Shown: positions 24,669-57,108 of the stretch, piece after piece
Layout of the letters: every line of letters begins with the position of its first letter
Numbering within the stretch: position 1 is the stretch's first letter
Assembly: GCA_033675265.1 (NCBI GenBank)
Contig: JAUJYZ010000325.1
Coordinates: 558,001 to 622,000 of the forward strand
Length of the DNA stretch: 64,000 nt
Source: Actinostola sp. cb2023
Lineage: Eukaryota; Cnidaria; Anthozoa; Actiniaria; Actinostolidae
Direction: 5' to 3'
Made by a program: the position numbers and the translations under genes
Notes under the pieces: model-generated
What the model was told of the DNA's origin: nothing
Database searches by the model: none
Seen by the model: the letters and a program-made list of their open reading frames with translations, nothing else

Positions 24669-25059
24669 AATTAATAATAATAAAAGTGTATGTTCTATCT
24701 AGAATGCTGTGCACGCAAAACTACACTGATAAAATGTAACAATTGACCTCGGTATAATTATCGACGCGTCTGCAAGCATGGGAAAAAAGAATTTCCAAAC
24801 AGCGAAGAAATTTGCCAAAGAACTACTAAAGCGCTTTCTCACGCGCCATCACGAACTCGAGTCTCGTTGAATTATTTTGCATTTTATCATCACATTGTGA
24901 CGTAACTGGATGACGAGTACTTTCCCGACGATTTGCAAAACCTTATCGGTAAAATGAAGTACGAGGGGTTCACGAACCTTGCGTCCACTGCGAAGAGACT
25001 ACGATATAAAGTGTTTTCGAAGAAGAAAGGATCGAGAGCAAAAGAACAAGGTGGTATAT

Positions 25060-25172
25060 AATTTATAATATAATTAATAATAATAATTAATAATAATAAT
25101 AATAAATAATAATAATAATAAATAATAATAATTAATAATAATAATTAATTAATAATTAATAATAATTAAACA
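25060..25172 (+). repeat. (AAT)n / AATAATT low-complexity run
   Basis: AT-only trinucleotide repeat directly after exon 2 of the broken vWA paralog. Confidence 0.9.
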
Positions 25173-25236
25173 AACGATTGATTCTAATCATCCCCACCCC
25201 AAGCATCTTGCACGACCATCGTCATAGATGGCTGCC

Positions 25237-25427
25237 AATAGGCGACTTGCATGATGGCATCATATACTACAAGTACCAGAATGCTTTGCCCATTTTCTTT
25301 TGTAAGATAATTAGCACCAATTGTCTTACTATTCTCATGAGGGAATAAAAATCTGAATAAGGAAGAAAAATTCCCAAATCATTCTGGTACTTGTAGTAAA
25401 ACAACGTCATCATGCAAGTCGCCTATT
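25237..25427. repeat. Foldback MITE
   Basis: AATAGGCGACTTGCATGATG and TACTACAAGTACCAGAATG are inverted at 25383-25427. A second hairpin follows at 25446-25515 (GACTAGCCTCGTGTCCATG / CATGGGCACGAGGTTAGTC). Confidence 0.7.
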
Positions 25428-26823
25428 TAAATCACAATTGTTTTGAACTGACTAGCCTCGTGTCCATGATGCTGCACAAAAGAGATTTCACATGGGCACG
25501 AGGTTAGTCAGTCCAAAACAATGACTATTGCTTGGTTTCAATCAGCTGTTAAAACTCCTTGAATCTCATTATTTGCTTCAAATGACGGGCAAACACTGCC
25601 CTCCATGTGCTATCAAGCAGAGAGTATTTATGGCGAGCGAAAAAAGCGGCTGTATTCGCAGGCTAATAGAAAAGGTGCAATTCAGCTGATGAAAATTCCT
25701 CACGAGACCGGAAATGACGTCTAATGATATCAATCAATTGAAATTTGGGAGCCATTATTATTTTATTTTCCAGATAAGTCTTCACTCTTAGTAGAGTATT
25801 GCAGACTGCATTACAAATTAAAACAACATTTTTGCATTTTTCTACTGTCAACAGAGGTATCAGCCATCCAAACGAATTTTAATTTTAATTTAATTTTAAT
25901 TAAAAGTGTGTTTTACTTGCCAACCCTGCAGTGAGCGAGCTAACCAATAAAAACTGGCACTATCTTTAATTTAGTATATTTGGCTGCATCGCCTAATTCC
26001 GATATTCAGTTGATCTCAGTTCTAGTTTGTGTACGTCTGAACTGACTCTACAGAACCGTCACATCAGTAACAAACCACGGGTTGTATCAGAACGAGTTTT
26101 CGCAGACAGCGGTGAAAAACGGGTTTATTTTGTAATTTTCTCTGTTATAGGTTCAAAAATGGTGGCTGTTTTCTTGTCTGGTCCGTTCGATTCAATGGGA
26201 CCAGAAGAACTGGAATTCTCTGTCAATAGTCTGCATCAATCTGGAGTAGAGACATTCGTCGCTGAAGCTTACGGCGAAAATAGCAACGACGGAATCGAAG
26301 CTTTGCCGAGTGAGCTTCAAAGGCAACATTTATTTACTATGTACCGACACCCGAGTAAAATGCGCAAGGAACTGGACCGACTAGTCGGACAAATTTGTCA
26401 ATAACTTCATTGGTTCGAGTGGAAAGTAACGACGGAACGGCCTGAAGACTTGGCCAGGCAGATACACCTATTTCAAAAAACGTTGGCCGTCTGAAATCTG
26501 AATCTGAAATATGAGACCGAGAGTGTTGTAATGCACAAAAACTTTATTATTATTGTGGGTATGAGTTGTGATCTATCTTGTAAATACTGGAATATGCCAC
26601 GACCTTTAGGCGAAGACCTGCATTGGCGAATAGTGTGGCTACGAGTGCTTTTAGGTCACAGATTCAGATTTCAGATTTCAGATGCATGCCAACGTTTTTT
26701 GAAATAGGTGTATACGTGGGAACGGCTTTGCTGGACGGCAAGCGCTGTATTAGTAAGATCGTCAATGGGACAATCAACTGGAGGTCGAAAAATAGCATTT
26801 TAAAGGCGTTTCTCTGACGACAT

Positions 26824-27086
26824 TAGAGTGCAATTTAGAAAAGCTTGAAAACTAAATAACTAATTAGTACTAAATAGCACTAAGAAACAATAGCTGTATT
26901 AGTAAAGTTAGTCTAGAGTGCAAACCATATGTCCGTGAAACAGTATAACTAATTTGTACTAAATAGCACTGATGAAACAATAGAAAACAATGGATATAAC
27001 ACTATTTAGTACTATTTAGTAATAGTATTGTTTCACGGACATATGGTTTGCACTCTATTTCACGCTTTTCTAAATTGCACTCTACT
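26824..27086. mobile_element. MITE family M2 with a nested relative
   Basis: The outer ends TAGAGTGCAATTTAGAAAAGC are inverted. Inside lies a second palindromic element (AGAGTGCAAACCATATGTCC and its inverse near 27030-27056). Confidence 0.65.
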
Positions 27087-28207
27087 GATCTTTCAATTTC
27101 ATTGTAAATAGTTGATTAAATAAGTCTTTACTACATTGATTGTATTATGGACAGCGTACATGCGAATCTGCAAAACCGAAGAGCTTCAGACATGTCAATG
27201 TGTACGAAGCCGATTCCTGGATGGGGGGAGGGGAGGGAAGGCGAGGCCCCGGGGGGAGGGGAGTGGTGGTTTGGGGCGGCGACTAGGAAGGCGGCGTACT
27301 CACATAAAAACGTGACGGGGATGCTCGTCGGAAACTAATTTGAAAATGATCCCTAAAAGGTACCCGAGTCTCTTCCAAGTGGGCGTGGCATGAAGTCAGT
27401 TTCACCCCTAAGAGATACCAAGTCTAAAGCAATAAGTATATTAAGTAACTGGGCAGAGAACAATAACGTAATGCGCCCAATTACACCAGCGTTAATTATC
27501 AAAGTCTGTTACAACTTACAGTTACTTACCAAATAAAACAGCCGCAGAAACAACTGACGGAGTGTTAAAGTACGTTTTGAGCTTAGGTCTGGGATAGGGT
27601 ATGGAAAATCGCATTTGTAGGTCTGGAATAGGGTCAGGGTTTTGAGGTGTCCACCCCCCGGGGAAGAAGAAAACTGAAGTAGAACAACAACAACAACAAC
27701 GAAAATAACGAGAACAAGAACAAGAAGAAATGCGTCACACTAGAAACGAAAATTAGGAAAACTGTTTTCATGAGTTCATCGTTAACGGTTTAGTAACGGG
27801 TTATCCGACGCCTACTTGCAGGTTACGTCAAACCTTTGACCTCGTGTTTACATGGAAGGCTTCCTCTGCAGCGAGTAGAACAATCAGTCTCTCGTGGACA
27901 CCAACTGTGTACTCTGGTATGTGTATTTATCCTTGACATTTATCTTAAATTTCTTGTTTTATTTATTTTTATTTTTATTGATACCAAACCAAGAGATAAG
28001 TCAGAATGATAGGGTCATGCACTAAACCTACAACTCTGGGTACGTTCCATTCAAAACGTCAATTCGATCAGGGGTTTAGATGTTTCTCCATTGTGGATGG
28101 AGTCCTAGAGAAGGTCTAGAGACTTATATCAGAAAACAATTCATTTTCAAAACGATTACGATACATTTTAATGTTCGTTTTCCGGACATGTTCCGACGTA
28201 CTCAAAA

Positions 28208-28285
28208 TAAAACGTGTACATGTGGACTGTGGACTGTGGACTGTGGACTGTGGACTGTGGACTGTGGACTATGGACTGTGGAAGA
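28208..28285 (+). repeat. (GGACTGT)n 7-bp repeat
   Basis: About ten GGACTGT units upstream of vWA copy 2. The matching place in copy 1 (13359-13396) has short GGGGACT/GGAGACT units, so the seed predates the duplication. Confidence 0.85.
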
Positions 28286-28478
28286 ATGTAGGACGCTTTC
28301 ATGACATTCCAGCATTAAGTGTAACTCGTGCGATTAAGTCATGAGCGAGTTCCATTCTATAAGCGTTGACTTCTAAAATACCTTTGCGATGTTATGTGCG
28401 CTTTGATGGCCTCGCGATATTTTTATCGTCATAAATAATTATTATTTCAGTATCCAGGAAGAGGAGACATCAAGGACA

Positions 28479-30211
<1,733 letters not shown>

Positions 30212-30486
30212 AATGAACCATTCAGTATATAATCGTTATTATATGTTATGTTATGTACGATAGAGGGAACTAACTAAATCGACAATTTCATTGTAAATAG
30301 TTGATTTGATTTGATAGTTATTAAATAAGTCTTTACTACATTGATGGTATTATGGACAGCGTACATGCGAATCTGCAAAACCGAAGAGCTTCAGGCATGT
30401 TGTGAAACTGACTATTATGAATGTCAAATGTCACACATTTTAGTTCATCTAAAGTACATATATCCCGGCAAGACAATCTAGTTTAA

Positions 30487-30714
30487 GGTGGCTCGAAGTA
30501 GTTTTTAACTGACCACATTTCTACTTTTCATTTGGCGAATTGATAGACTTATCCTAGACCGATCAAAACGATTTTTTGAAATTGACATAATTCTAAATTT
30601 CCATCTTTGCCCGATAGCTGGTGCAAAAGTCGTTTTGATCGGCCTAGGATAAGTCTATCAATTCGCCGAATGAAAAGTGTAAGTGTGGTCAGTAAAAAAC
30701 TACTTTGAGTCACC
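30487..30714. mobile_element. MITE with TTAA target-site duplication
   Basis: The ends GGTGGCTCGAAGTAGTTTTT and its inverse (AAAAAACTACTTTGAGTCACC) are flanked on both sides by TTAA (30483-30486 and 30715-30718), the hallmark of piggyBac-type insertion. The arms are about 80 bp and include TAGACTTATCCTAG on both sides. Nothing else in 30212-31004 looks genic. Confidence 0.7.
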
Positions 30715-31004
30715 TTAAAACAAGAGAGTACAACCAAACAATGTACTCGCCCCCATTATGGCTAGAATCCTGGCCCATCCCGGTGAATCCATGTCTCATT
30801 CGATGGCTAAAGTACGATGTATCCACTAGAAAAGTATTTCTATGACAAATGACGTAACGAGGCCCAAGAGTGCAGGCCTGGTCGCTTTTCAAAATGGCGA
30901 CCATCACAGGATCCTAATTGTTTAAATACTTGATATAAAAAAACTAATTCCATAAGAAAGATTTGTATGTTTTCCTCGCAATGTTAAGTAGTAATGTGTC
31001 AGTT

Positions 31005-50020
<19,016 letters not shown>

Positions 50021-50409
50021 TCCGAAAGACAGATTCGTTATCCCACCTATTAATGACTACTAGGTGCGAATTCAAGTGGATTAGTGTATGGACGCGTTTC
50101 CAAGTGAAGAAAGAATGTGGCTCGCTTGAACAGCTTGTTTGCACGAAGTTTTAGTTTTGAAAAATTTTCATCTTTCGACAGACGGCGTTTGTTTGAAGAG
50201 GACTAAGTGTTTGTACAGAGCTACGAGACTATCGAGAACTTGAACTTTGAAGAGAAGAAACTCTATTCTAAAGTTAACTGGACTTTTACTGCTCAGAAAA
50301 AGCAATTATAGTTTTAAAAATATATTCTTTTTTTTAATTTTTCGATTTTGAACTAAACTCGACTTTATTAGTAGAATGTAATCATGTCAGCTTTGATCAT
50401 CATAAAATA

Positions 50410-51945
50410 CCGCGGTTTGTTTTGTTGTAAAAAGTATTTCTATTAATAACACAGGAAGCCCAACTATTTGTTCTGAAGCTATTGATTCGCGCGCTTTTAA
50501 AGGGGCACTGTCACCGTGCGACCGGAGGCCTGGGCCGAGTATCTAATTTGAAAAATTTGGCCAAGTTTTTCAAAGTCCCGAGAGGCAGACAGCCATCAAC
50601 TTCATCTGTAAATATTTACAACATCCTTGTACTCTAGAAGATTATACTTGTTCAGTTATTTAGACTGATTGTTATTTGGTATTTTCAAGTAGTTATTTTT
50701 GGTTTGAAGTCCAAATTTATACGTTTTTTATTTAATCGGCGAGAACGATGGCTTCTCTCATGGCGCCCGCCGGCAAGGTAGTGGTTGATAACGAATGTAT
50801 TCAAGCGACAAGCTTATACATGTTAGCCGTTTACTGGGAAGATAGAATACGGTTATTACACAGATTCTGAGTTCGCTAGACATCTAGCTCTGGAGGGTTC
50901 AAAGGAGGTAGGAAAGTAAGCCGAACGTTTGACACCAAACTGACTTCACTCGAATTATTATGTTCTCAAAGAAAGAACTTACAAGTCTATAAATTAAAAT
51001 ATTTGTACTGAATGCAAACATGTCCCGACTACTATAGAACTTTTGCTATTGTATTACTTTAGACTTGATAGGTCTGATCAGTTATCTGTCCCTTTCCTCG
51101 CTGTTGTAAGCTTACTTCCCGGGTTACTTGTAGCAGCAAAATAACAGTGTCGCTTTGAACATCGCGATCGAGCATCGGTCGTAATTCGGGCTTTATTTGC
51201 TTATTTGACTAGTCGATACTGCACAAATCGGAGAAATAAATCTTTGCAGTTTGCATGAACAGCCTGGAGTTTTCGTTTTCTTTGTATTCACTCCTGAGTA
51301 TGTTATTTGGCAATTACACGGGTCACTTGTCTATGAATAAAAGCAAGTTGAAGTCAGTCAATATCTAGTACAAATTTATGATTTATCATCAGAAACCGTC
51401 ATCGATACTTCAACAAAGAGTCTGGATAGCCTTCTATGACCTTCTATAACTATCGTTACTTCGATTTGAACCTTATATTTCGCAAACGACAACCATTTTT
51501 TAGCGATTTACAAAAATATCCTCGCCGTAAATCACTGTCAACAAACAAATGTAAGCATATGCTAATTAGGAAAAAAAGGTCGTTACTGCGCAGACTCACC
51601 GCTGACAGTGCCCCTTTAATGGGATTCCTGTAGTTGAGCGCGCGCGTGCGCATTTTACTTTTTGTCAGTGTTTGTTGGACGGCCTCTTTTTCGGTATCCC
51701 TGTGGTATGAATGTAGCTCCAAGTCCTCGACACCACAGGAAGACCAAGAGGAAGAAAATACCTGATGTTGCCTGCTACACTGTACTACGTTCACTTACAG
51801 TGGTTGAATTCGAACTTCATTTTGCAGAAATGATTGACACGTGTCAATTACTAACCTCGTTGTTGTAAGCTATCAGAGGGACGTTATCTTGTTGCATTTC
51901 CACCACAAGTTTATCAGTACTTTTTGTAATGAGGGTTTATCATGT
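50410..51945 (+). repeat. Dispersed repeat family R2, copy 1 (interrupted)
   Basis: Matches 57109-57580 from CCGCGGTTTGTTTTGTTGTA to GTAATGAGGGTTTAT, apart from an 1115-bp insertion at 50501-51615 and about 50 bases missing near 51905. It contains four occurrences of the CACAGGAAG motif. No coding function seen, although a frame through GRPLFRYPCG exists in both copies. Confidence 0.85.
50501..51615. mobile_element. piggyBac-type MITE inserted at TTAA
   Basis: Begins AGGGGCACTGTCA and ends in its exact inverse TGACAGTGCCCCT (13-bp terminal inverted repeats). TTAA flanks it at 50497-50500 and 51616-51619, and the uninterrupted host repeat at 57196-57199 has a single TTAA. No transposase frame is visible in the 1115 bases, so it is non-autonomous. 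Confidence 0.92.
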
Positions 51946-52110
51946 AATTTCAAAACTTATAGGAGACATTGGACAAAAAAATTAGTAAAAATATGAAGTT
52001 TGGAAAAGATCGCTTTACAAATTGCGAAGATATGAATTTTTGAAAATTCATATCTTCGCAATTTGTGAAGCGATCTTTTCCAAACTTCACATTTTTACTA
52101 ATTTCAACGA
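51945..52110. repeat. Foldback family F1, right-truncated copy
   Basis: Begins CATGTAATTTCAAAACTTAT and folds at GATATGAATTTTTGAAAATT; the right arm stops at AATTTCAACGA, where the YqaJ remnant begins. The complete version is at 59452-59760. Confidence 0.75.
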
Positions 52111-52122
52111 TACAATACGTGA

Positions 52123-52646
52123 CTGCCGGCTCAGGTGACCGGAATTTCTGGCGATGCATCCTTAATTGCAAGGTATCTTAACAGGCATAAGAGAGAACAT
52201 GGGTACCCTGACATATCTGTTCAAAGGGCAGGATTTCTTGTTGACAAAGAAAAGGGCTGGCTGGGTGCTTCCCCAGATGCAGTAGCAGATGATGGCAGTA
52301 ATGGCACTGGTTGTGTGGAGATTAAGGCAGCTGCAGCCAACTGGGATTCCACTCTAGATGATACCATTACTAGCAGGAAAGCGGGCAACTTCTGTATTTA
52401 CAAAGATGAAAGTATAAGCAGATTGCATTAAAGCCAACACATATTTATTATCATCAATGTCAGCTACAGTTGTTTGTTGGAAGAGATAAATTCAAATGGT
52501 GTGACTTTGTTCTTGCAACCAAGGAAGACATATTTATTCAAAGAATTAACCTAGACAGGAAATGGGTGGAAAATAATATTCCAGAATTAGAAAATTTTTA
52601 TGATTCCTTTGTAGCTCATAGAAAACTATCAGTAAGCAGAGTATAG
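52123..52646 (+). pseudogene. YqaJ-type nuclease of an ISL2EU-like transposon, frameshifted
   Basis: The translation shows the YqaJ/RecB-like recombinase core: GWLGASPDAVADDG, then VEIKAA (the nuclease D...ExK pattern), then after a frameshift near 52413 the downstream YYHQCQLQLFVG and WCDFVLAT motifs. The N-terminal part is missing because the F1 foldback abuts it. YqaJ nucleases accompany the DDE transposase in ISL2EU (IS4EU) elements of the Harbinger superfamily, and such a transposase is convergent immediately downstream. Both genes are broken. Confidence 0.8.
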
Positions 52647-52698
52647 TTATTTTACTGACCAATCTCTTTTATAGGATGTACATGTAGTATAAATTATG

Positions 52699-53490
52699 TC
52701 ATTTAGAAACAAGTTGATTTCTGAAGTTTGTTAGCATAGCACAAACAAAGAAGATCTCATTAGATAGGGGAGTAACTGTGGAACTAGAATGTGGCTTAGG
52801 ATCTTGTATTCCTTTATCTGCCCAATAGCTCTCTCAACATGGATTCTGGTGTTAGCAATCCGTCTACCTACAGCAATAACCTCACATGGTTCAAATTGCT
52901 GTTTGCCACTAGCAAATGGGGGAATACTTCACTCGAACATTGTATGGCTTTGCAATATCATCAATAAGGAATCCCCTATCTGCCAAAATCAGATCTCCAG
53001 GACCCATCAAATCGAGCAGTTCTGCAGTGACCTTCTTGTGATTTCTTTATCTGAAATATTTCCACCATCATCAGAAATGAATGAAATTGCTCCTGTTGGT
53101 GATATTCCTATGAGTGCTTTAGCAGTGTTACAGTTTTTGTAGCTGGAGAAAGTAATTTGTTGATTAGCTGGTCCTTTGGGCTTGGGAAGTCTTGATTTCA
53201 GTACGGTCAATGATTATCCTCAAGGAGGGATATTTCAAAGCAACAGACATAGGCATAGTATTAATTACCTGATCTTTAGTTGGCCAGATATTTACAAGCT
53301 TAAATCTTCTAAACATTGCTGGTATCCAACGATTGAAACTGTTGCGACATTCACATGGAAAAGATATGCTAGAAGTTGTTCTGATAGGCCCCAATCTCAT
53401 CCGAATTAATACGAGTAGAAATTGATCTTCAAGGGACAAGCTTGGTCGTGTGATGTCAATGGGGAGTTTGCAGGTGTTGCGTGACATTTT
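52699..53490 (-). pseudogene. Harbinger/ISL2EU DDE transposase, frameshifted
   Basis: Several frames together span a DDE_Tnp_4 domain: LSLEDQFLLVLIRMRLG (helix-turn-helix), a first catalytic Asp in [30 protein letters not shown], a second Asp in LILADRGF, and the Glu in RIHVERAIG, ending LTNFRNQLVSK-stop. All three acidic residues are recognisable, but several frameshifts prevent a functional product. A THAP-like or other N-terminus is absent: the sequence enters an inverted repeat at 53456. It is tail-to-tail with the YqaJ remnant, the expected ISL2EU arrangement. Confidence 0.85.
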
Positions 53491-53784
53491 AAATTTAAAA
53501 TCCAACAAAAACAAAAATATAAGTTTGAAAAGAGCACACCAAAATTAGCAAAAATTGAAATTTTGAAGTAATTTCGATGAATAGAGCGAAAGTTTTGGTA
53601 TTTTTCTTAAGAAAAAAGCCAACTTCGGTCGCTCATAACTTTCGCTCTATTCATCGAAATTACTTCAAAATTTCAATTTTTGCTAATTTTGGTGTGTTCT
53701 TTTCAAATATTATATTTTTGTTTTTGTTGGATTAAAATTTAAAATGTCACGCAACAAAATGTCACACCTGCAAACTCCCCATTG
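53456..53784. repeat. Foldback that includes the transposase N-terminal codons
   Basis: TCAATGGGGAGTTTGCAGG (53456) is inverted at 53766-53784, and the arms run through GTCACGCAACA, CCAAAATTAGCAAAAATTG and CGATGAATAGAGCGAAAG. The left arm overlaps the first codons of the transposase remnant (MSRNTCKLPID), so a piece of that gene is duplicated in inverted orientation. Confidence 0.75.
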
Positions 53785-54590
53785 ACCTTATAGTAGAATT
53801 AGGCCGATTCAAGCACACTTTTGGGGGAATCCCCTGAATTTTCCAATTCTTGGAAATCAGGCCAAAGTCAAATTCTTGGAAACAGGTCAGAATGACGTGA
53901 TGGGGATATCTTTAGGGAATTCCCCAGAAAATGAAATTCCAAGGTAAAGGTCAAACTCTCCGAAATCTTTAGTGGTCAAATTCTTGGAAATCATGATATG
54001 ACATTATTAAAGATGGGTTTGGAGGGTTGACAAGGATAAATTAATCGCAAAAAGGAGGATCAAAACTCATGAAAATATCTGTTCCCAAGCACTCCCCAGC
54101 CATAATTTTGTACTCTAATGAACAAGAAACTGTGGAAATAAATACTACAACGCACATGGATAATTTTTGTTGTACAATTCACTATTACTTTTCACTTTGG
54201 TAAAATAAATTATGGTACTTTGAACTGGAACCGTAAGCCATTTTGAAGTCGCACGGCTCTAGTATTCTGCTTTTCGTTTCTTTCGTAGGTTATCTTAAAT
54301 TTACCCGCCAAGACATGGAAATGCCACTTGCGAATTAAATATACTCAAAGCATAGGTTTCGAAACCTTACCGGCCTTTACCATAAAAGTACAGAGATGTA
54401 CAAATGCTCAACACATTTACCTCGTAACAAGGCGGTACGCGTGGCGCGACTGAAAATCGTATAGATAACTACCGAATACGAAAAATATTGACACGTCCGT
54501 CTATTATAACTGTTTTAGACGTAAATGTACAATTTCTTCATTGACTTTGCTGTTGAAATGTGACTTTATTAAGAAAATTATTTTACCCCG

Positions 54591-55215
54591 TTGTTCAGCA
54601 ATGTTCAACCATTGTCCGCCATATTCAAACTCATTATCATTCAAAAAATTGAGGGCGGAGCGATGCCCTTTTATAGTGCGCCCTCGTGTTTAAGACGATA
54701 TTACTATAGTATGAGAGAAAATCATATAATTGATGAAAAAGTACCAGAGATTGGAGTTCCGGTGTTATCACCTGTTAAACCTCTGCCGGGAGTAAATAAA
54801 ATTATTATAAATAATAAATCTTTTTACACCCACCCAATATACAATTTATACGCGGGGTGCGAAAATGGATATATAAGTCATATTGCCAAACGAAAACCTC
54901 TGCTGGGCAATTTATCTGATAAAGGATATCTTCGTTCAAGTGGTAGAGCAATTCGAGATACAACCCGGAGAGCGTAGTTGTCGCACAGATTTATTTGGGA
55001 GTGTTTCAACGGCGTACTAGAGAATAAAGAAATTACGCATATTAATAATGACAGAAACTGGATAACAGGTTGTGTAAGCTACAGCTTTCAACACGGCATC
55101 CAAATATTCCAAAAGGAGCAAAAATAAATAAAATAAGATGTGTGAAGGCCACCAACTGTGAGACATGTGAGGAACCAGAAAATTATAAAAAGTCTGCTAA
55201 CAAACATTAAAAGAG
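54591..55215 (+). pseudogene. Decayed HNH endonuclease-like gene
   Basis: An open stretch with FYTHPIYNLYAGCENGYI and KGYL is followed, past a stop at 54975, by HRFIWECFNG and THINNDRNW: the layout of HNH_3/NUMOD-type endonucleases (a strand-rich N-terminal repeat, then H-x3-W-x-C-F-N-G and H-I-N-D). Downstream KNYKKSANK resembles the usual end of the motif. Several stops and frame changes make it non-functional. I have seen this family scattered through invertebrate genomes, often beside virus-like or large-transposon genes, but I cannot name the parent element. Base composition is more AT-rich than the neighbours. No start is proposed. Confidence 0.6.
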
Positions 55216-55439
55216 AAAAAAAATAACCAGAAACAATTATATTTTTGGTTACTAATAAAGAAGCAAAATAACAACATATATACTGTAGAGAAGTACTATA
55301 ATATATATTTATTTATGTTTAAATCTTTTTTCCACAAGAACCATAAAGTTGCGTTTTCCTTTAAGCCAACAAATTACCAATAACATTTAAACATATATTA
55401 CTATAGTATAGTAATGAGAAAATCATATGTATCTTTTAC

Positions 55440-56013
55440 AACCTCTGTCACACCGAATAACTTTTTATAAATAACACCCAGACCATGGTTAGACAGATTT
55501 TATCATAAGCATTTTTATTATAATTATTGTTCAAATTGTTCAAATATTTATCTCCAGGAAGGGCCACATTCATTTCAGAAAGAATTCTTCTGGTTGTAAA
55601 TAAGATATGAAACTTTATTAGTGATATTATCATAGGATCATATACTAACATCATAGGCAACACCACATCCAGCAGTCGAACACCAAACAGCAAAAGACAA
55701 TTGTTGTGGCCAATATTTCATATTAGAGGATGTTAACCATTGATGGCTTTCTTTTGCAGTGGTATGCTTGAGCATTAAATCAGTAAATATATTTCTAGGT
55801 TTTGTGGTAAATTTTGAATCTGGCTCTACATAAACATCAAGCGATGAAGGATTTAACTTAGGAGGGCTCTTATTAAACGGCGTACACACCACAGGGTAAT
55901 CAGACTTTTTATAAAGGAATTCATTAGGAAACTGGCTATTCGGTGTTTGGATATTATCAATTCGTTTACCTAATGCTTTAGCTAATGCATGTTCTACAAT
56001 GTTATCATCATCT
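55440..56013 (-). pseudogene. Unidentified repeat-borne protein fragment
   Basis: Two overlapping frames. The first (from about 56013) has HALAKALGKRIDNIQTP, YKKSDYPVVCTPFN and LSFAVWCSTAGCGVAYD. The second has ISLIKFHILFTTRRIL and LPGDKYLNNLNN. The CGV segment followed by a FH-x-YYT-x-RRIL-type segment is a combination I associate with ORFs found in many cnidarian genomes, of unknown function. It is broken by at least one frameshift. It faces the HNH remnant tail to tail, so both may come from one large integrated element. Confidence 0.4.
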
Positions 56014-56101
56014 CAGGCCACTTAAGGCCAGGAGTAGCTGCTATTCACTTGAAATTGCCTTAATAAAGTTACATATAAGCAAATGAAACAATTTTATGCC
56101 A

Positions 56102-56562
56102 TATGACATATTTCGTCGAACTTAACATTTTGGTGGTATTTTGGTGGTATGGGACTTGTCACGTGACACGTGACGTCATAAATCACCTTTTTCAAAATGG
56201 GCCAATGGGGACAAAAGGAACTAAGGATGTTTTTGCAGTTTTAGTGTTGCCCTACTGTGTTCTTTAAAGATCAGCCTTAACAGCTGGGCTATCATTCGAG
56301 TTTTAGGAGATAATATGCTAAATAGGTTACGTGACTTCACATTTTAGCCTTTATCTCCTAAAACACGAATGATAGCCCAGCTGTTAAGGCTGATCTTTAA
56401 AGAACACATTAAGGCAACACTAAAACTGCAAAAATATCCTTAGTTCCTTTTGTCCCCATTGGCCCATTTTGAAAAAGGTGATTTATGACGTAACATATCA
56501 CGTGACACATCCCATATCACAAAAATATCACAAAAATATTAAGTTCAACGAAATATGTCATA
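56102..56562. repeat. Foldback element
   Basis: TATGACATATTTCGTCGAAC is inverted at 56541-56562, and the arms continue through GTCACGTGACACGTGACG, TTTTTCAAAATGGGCCAATG and CCTAAAACACGAATGATAGC with good pairing to the centre (about 56320). Confidence 0.85.
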
Positions 56563-56649
56563 AGGCAGCCTGGAGTGATGTACAGGACCACCAATATCTT
56601 TTTTGAAAACCTCATATACCATACCACCCCACTCGAAATTAATACCACC

Positions 56650-56735
56650 CCTATATAATAATAATAATAATAATAATACATTTTATATAGCGCCACTATC
56701 CATAACAATGATCAGAGCGCTTAGAATGCTAATTA
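56650..56735 (+). mobile_element. Possible SINE/LINE 3' fragment with (ATA)n
   Basis: (ATA)n followed by CATTTTATATAGCGCCACTA and GATCAGAGCGCTTAGAAT. The TATAGCGCC ... AGCGCTT pair is common at retroposon ends in marine invertebrates; related bits occur at 6470-6485 (TATATAGCGCC) and 12668-12680 (AAAGCGCTT). Function and family are unproven. Confidence 0.4.
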
Positions 56736-56902
56736 AAACCTATGCATGAAATTTACTATAGACAGCGTGCGGATAATATATTTTAAATTCAATATCTTCT
56801 TTTGTTACCATATAATTATATAATATACGTTAGCTTTTATATGTTTATCATATCTCAGTTTATAAATAAAACCTCCATATGGGTTTCTATCAAAGGAGAA
56901 AG

Positions 56903-57108
56903 TTATTTCGCGGGTTTTGTTATTTGATTTAATATCACCGCTCTCACTTCTTCTCTCAACTTTTGGATATCTATAACATCCTTTTTTAAAACATCATTAT
57001 TTCGTTTCCTTCGTATTGTACCTTTCAAAGTTTCATATCTCGATAATTCTGTCATTATTAATTCGAATTCGTTCTCGTCAATAGCGTTATTATGAAGTGC
57101 CTTTGAAA
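56903..57108 (-). pseudogene. Unidentified fragment with conserved helical motif
   Basis: The frame gives SKALHNNAIDENEFELIMT and LSRYETLKGTIRRKR. The pattern SKAL-x5-I-x3-EF-x13-Y-x2-(M/L)K is one I recall from small ORFs near HNH-type genes in cnidarian genomes, function unknown. It is truncated upstream by the R2 repeat at 57109. Probably part of the same decayed element as the two entries at 54.6-56.0 kb. Confidence 0.4.

Larger units (their letters stand above)
22419..26404 (+). pseudogene. Third vWA-domain paralog, frame-broken
   Basis: It has the same three-exon plan as the intact copies. Exon 1 (22419-22479) gives a signal peptide starting MKQLYLFTISVLVLVAH and ends in phase 1. Exon 2 (about 24710-25051) keeps DASAS and FAKELLKRF but has a frame loss before IDLGII, a second near 24840 and an in-frame TAA near 24906. 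Exon 3 (26151-26404) is fully open and ends QICQ-stop. The MIDAS Asp is gone (FLSGP where the twins have FMTDG), so metal binding would be impaired even without the frameshifts. It diverged well before the twins did. Exon 3 could still be transcribed alone. Intron 1 is packed with foldback transposons. Confidence 0.75.
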
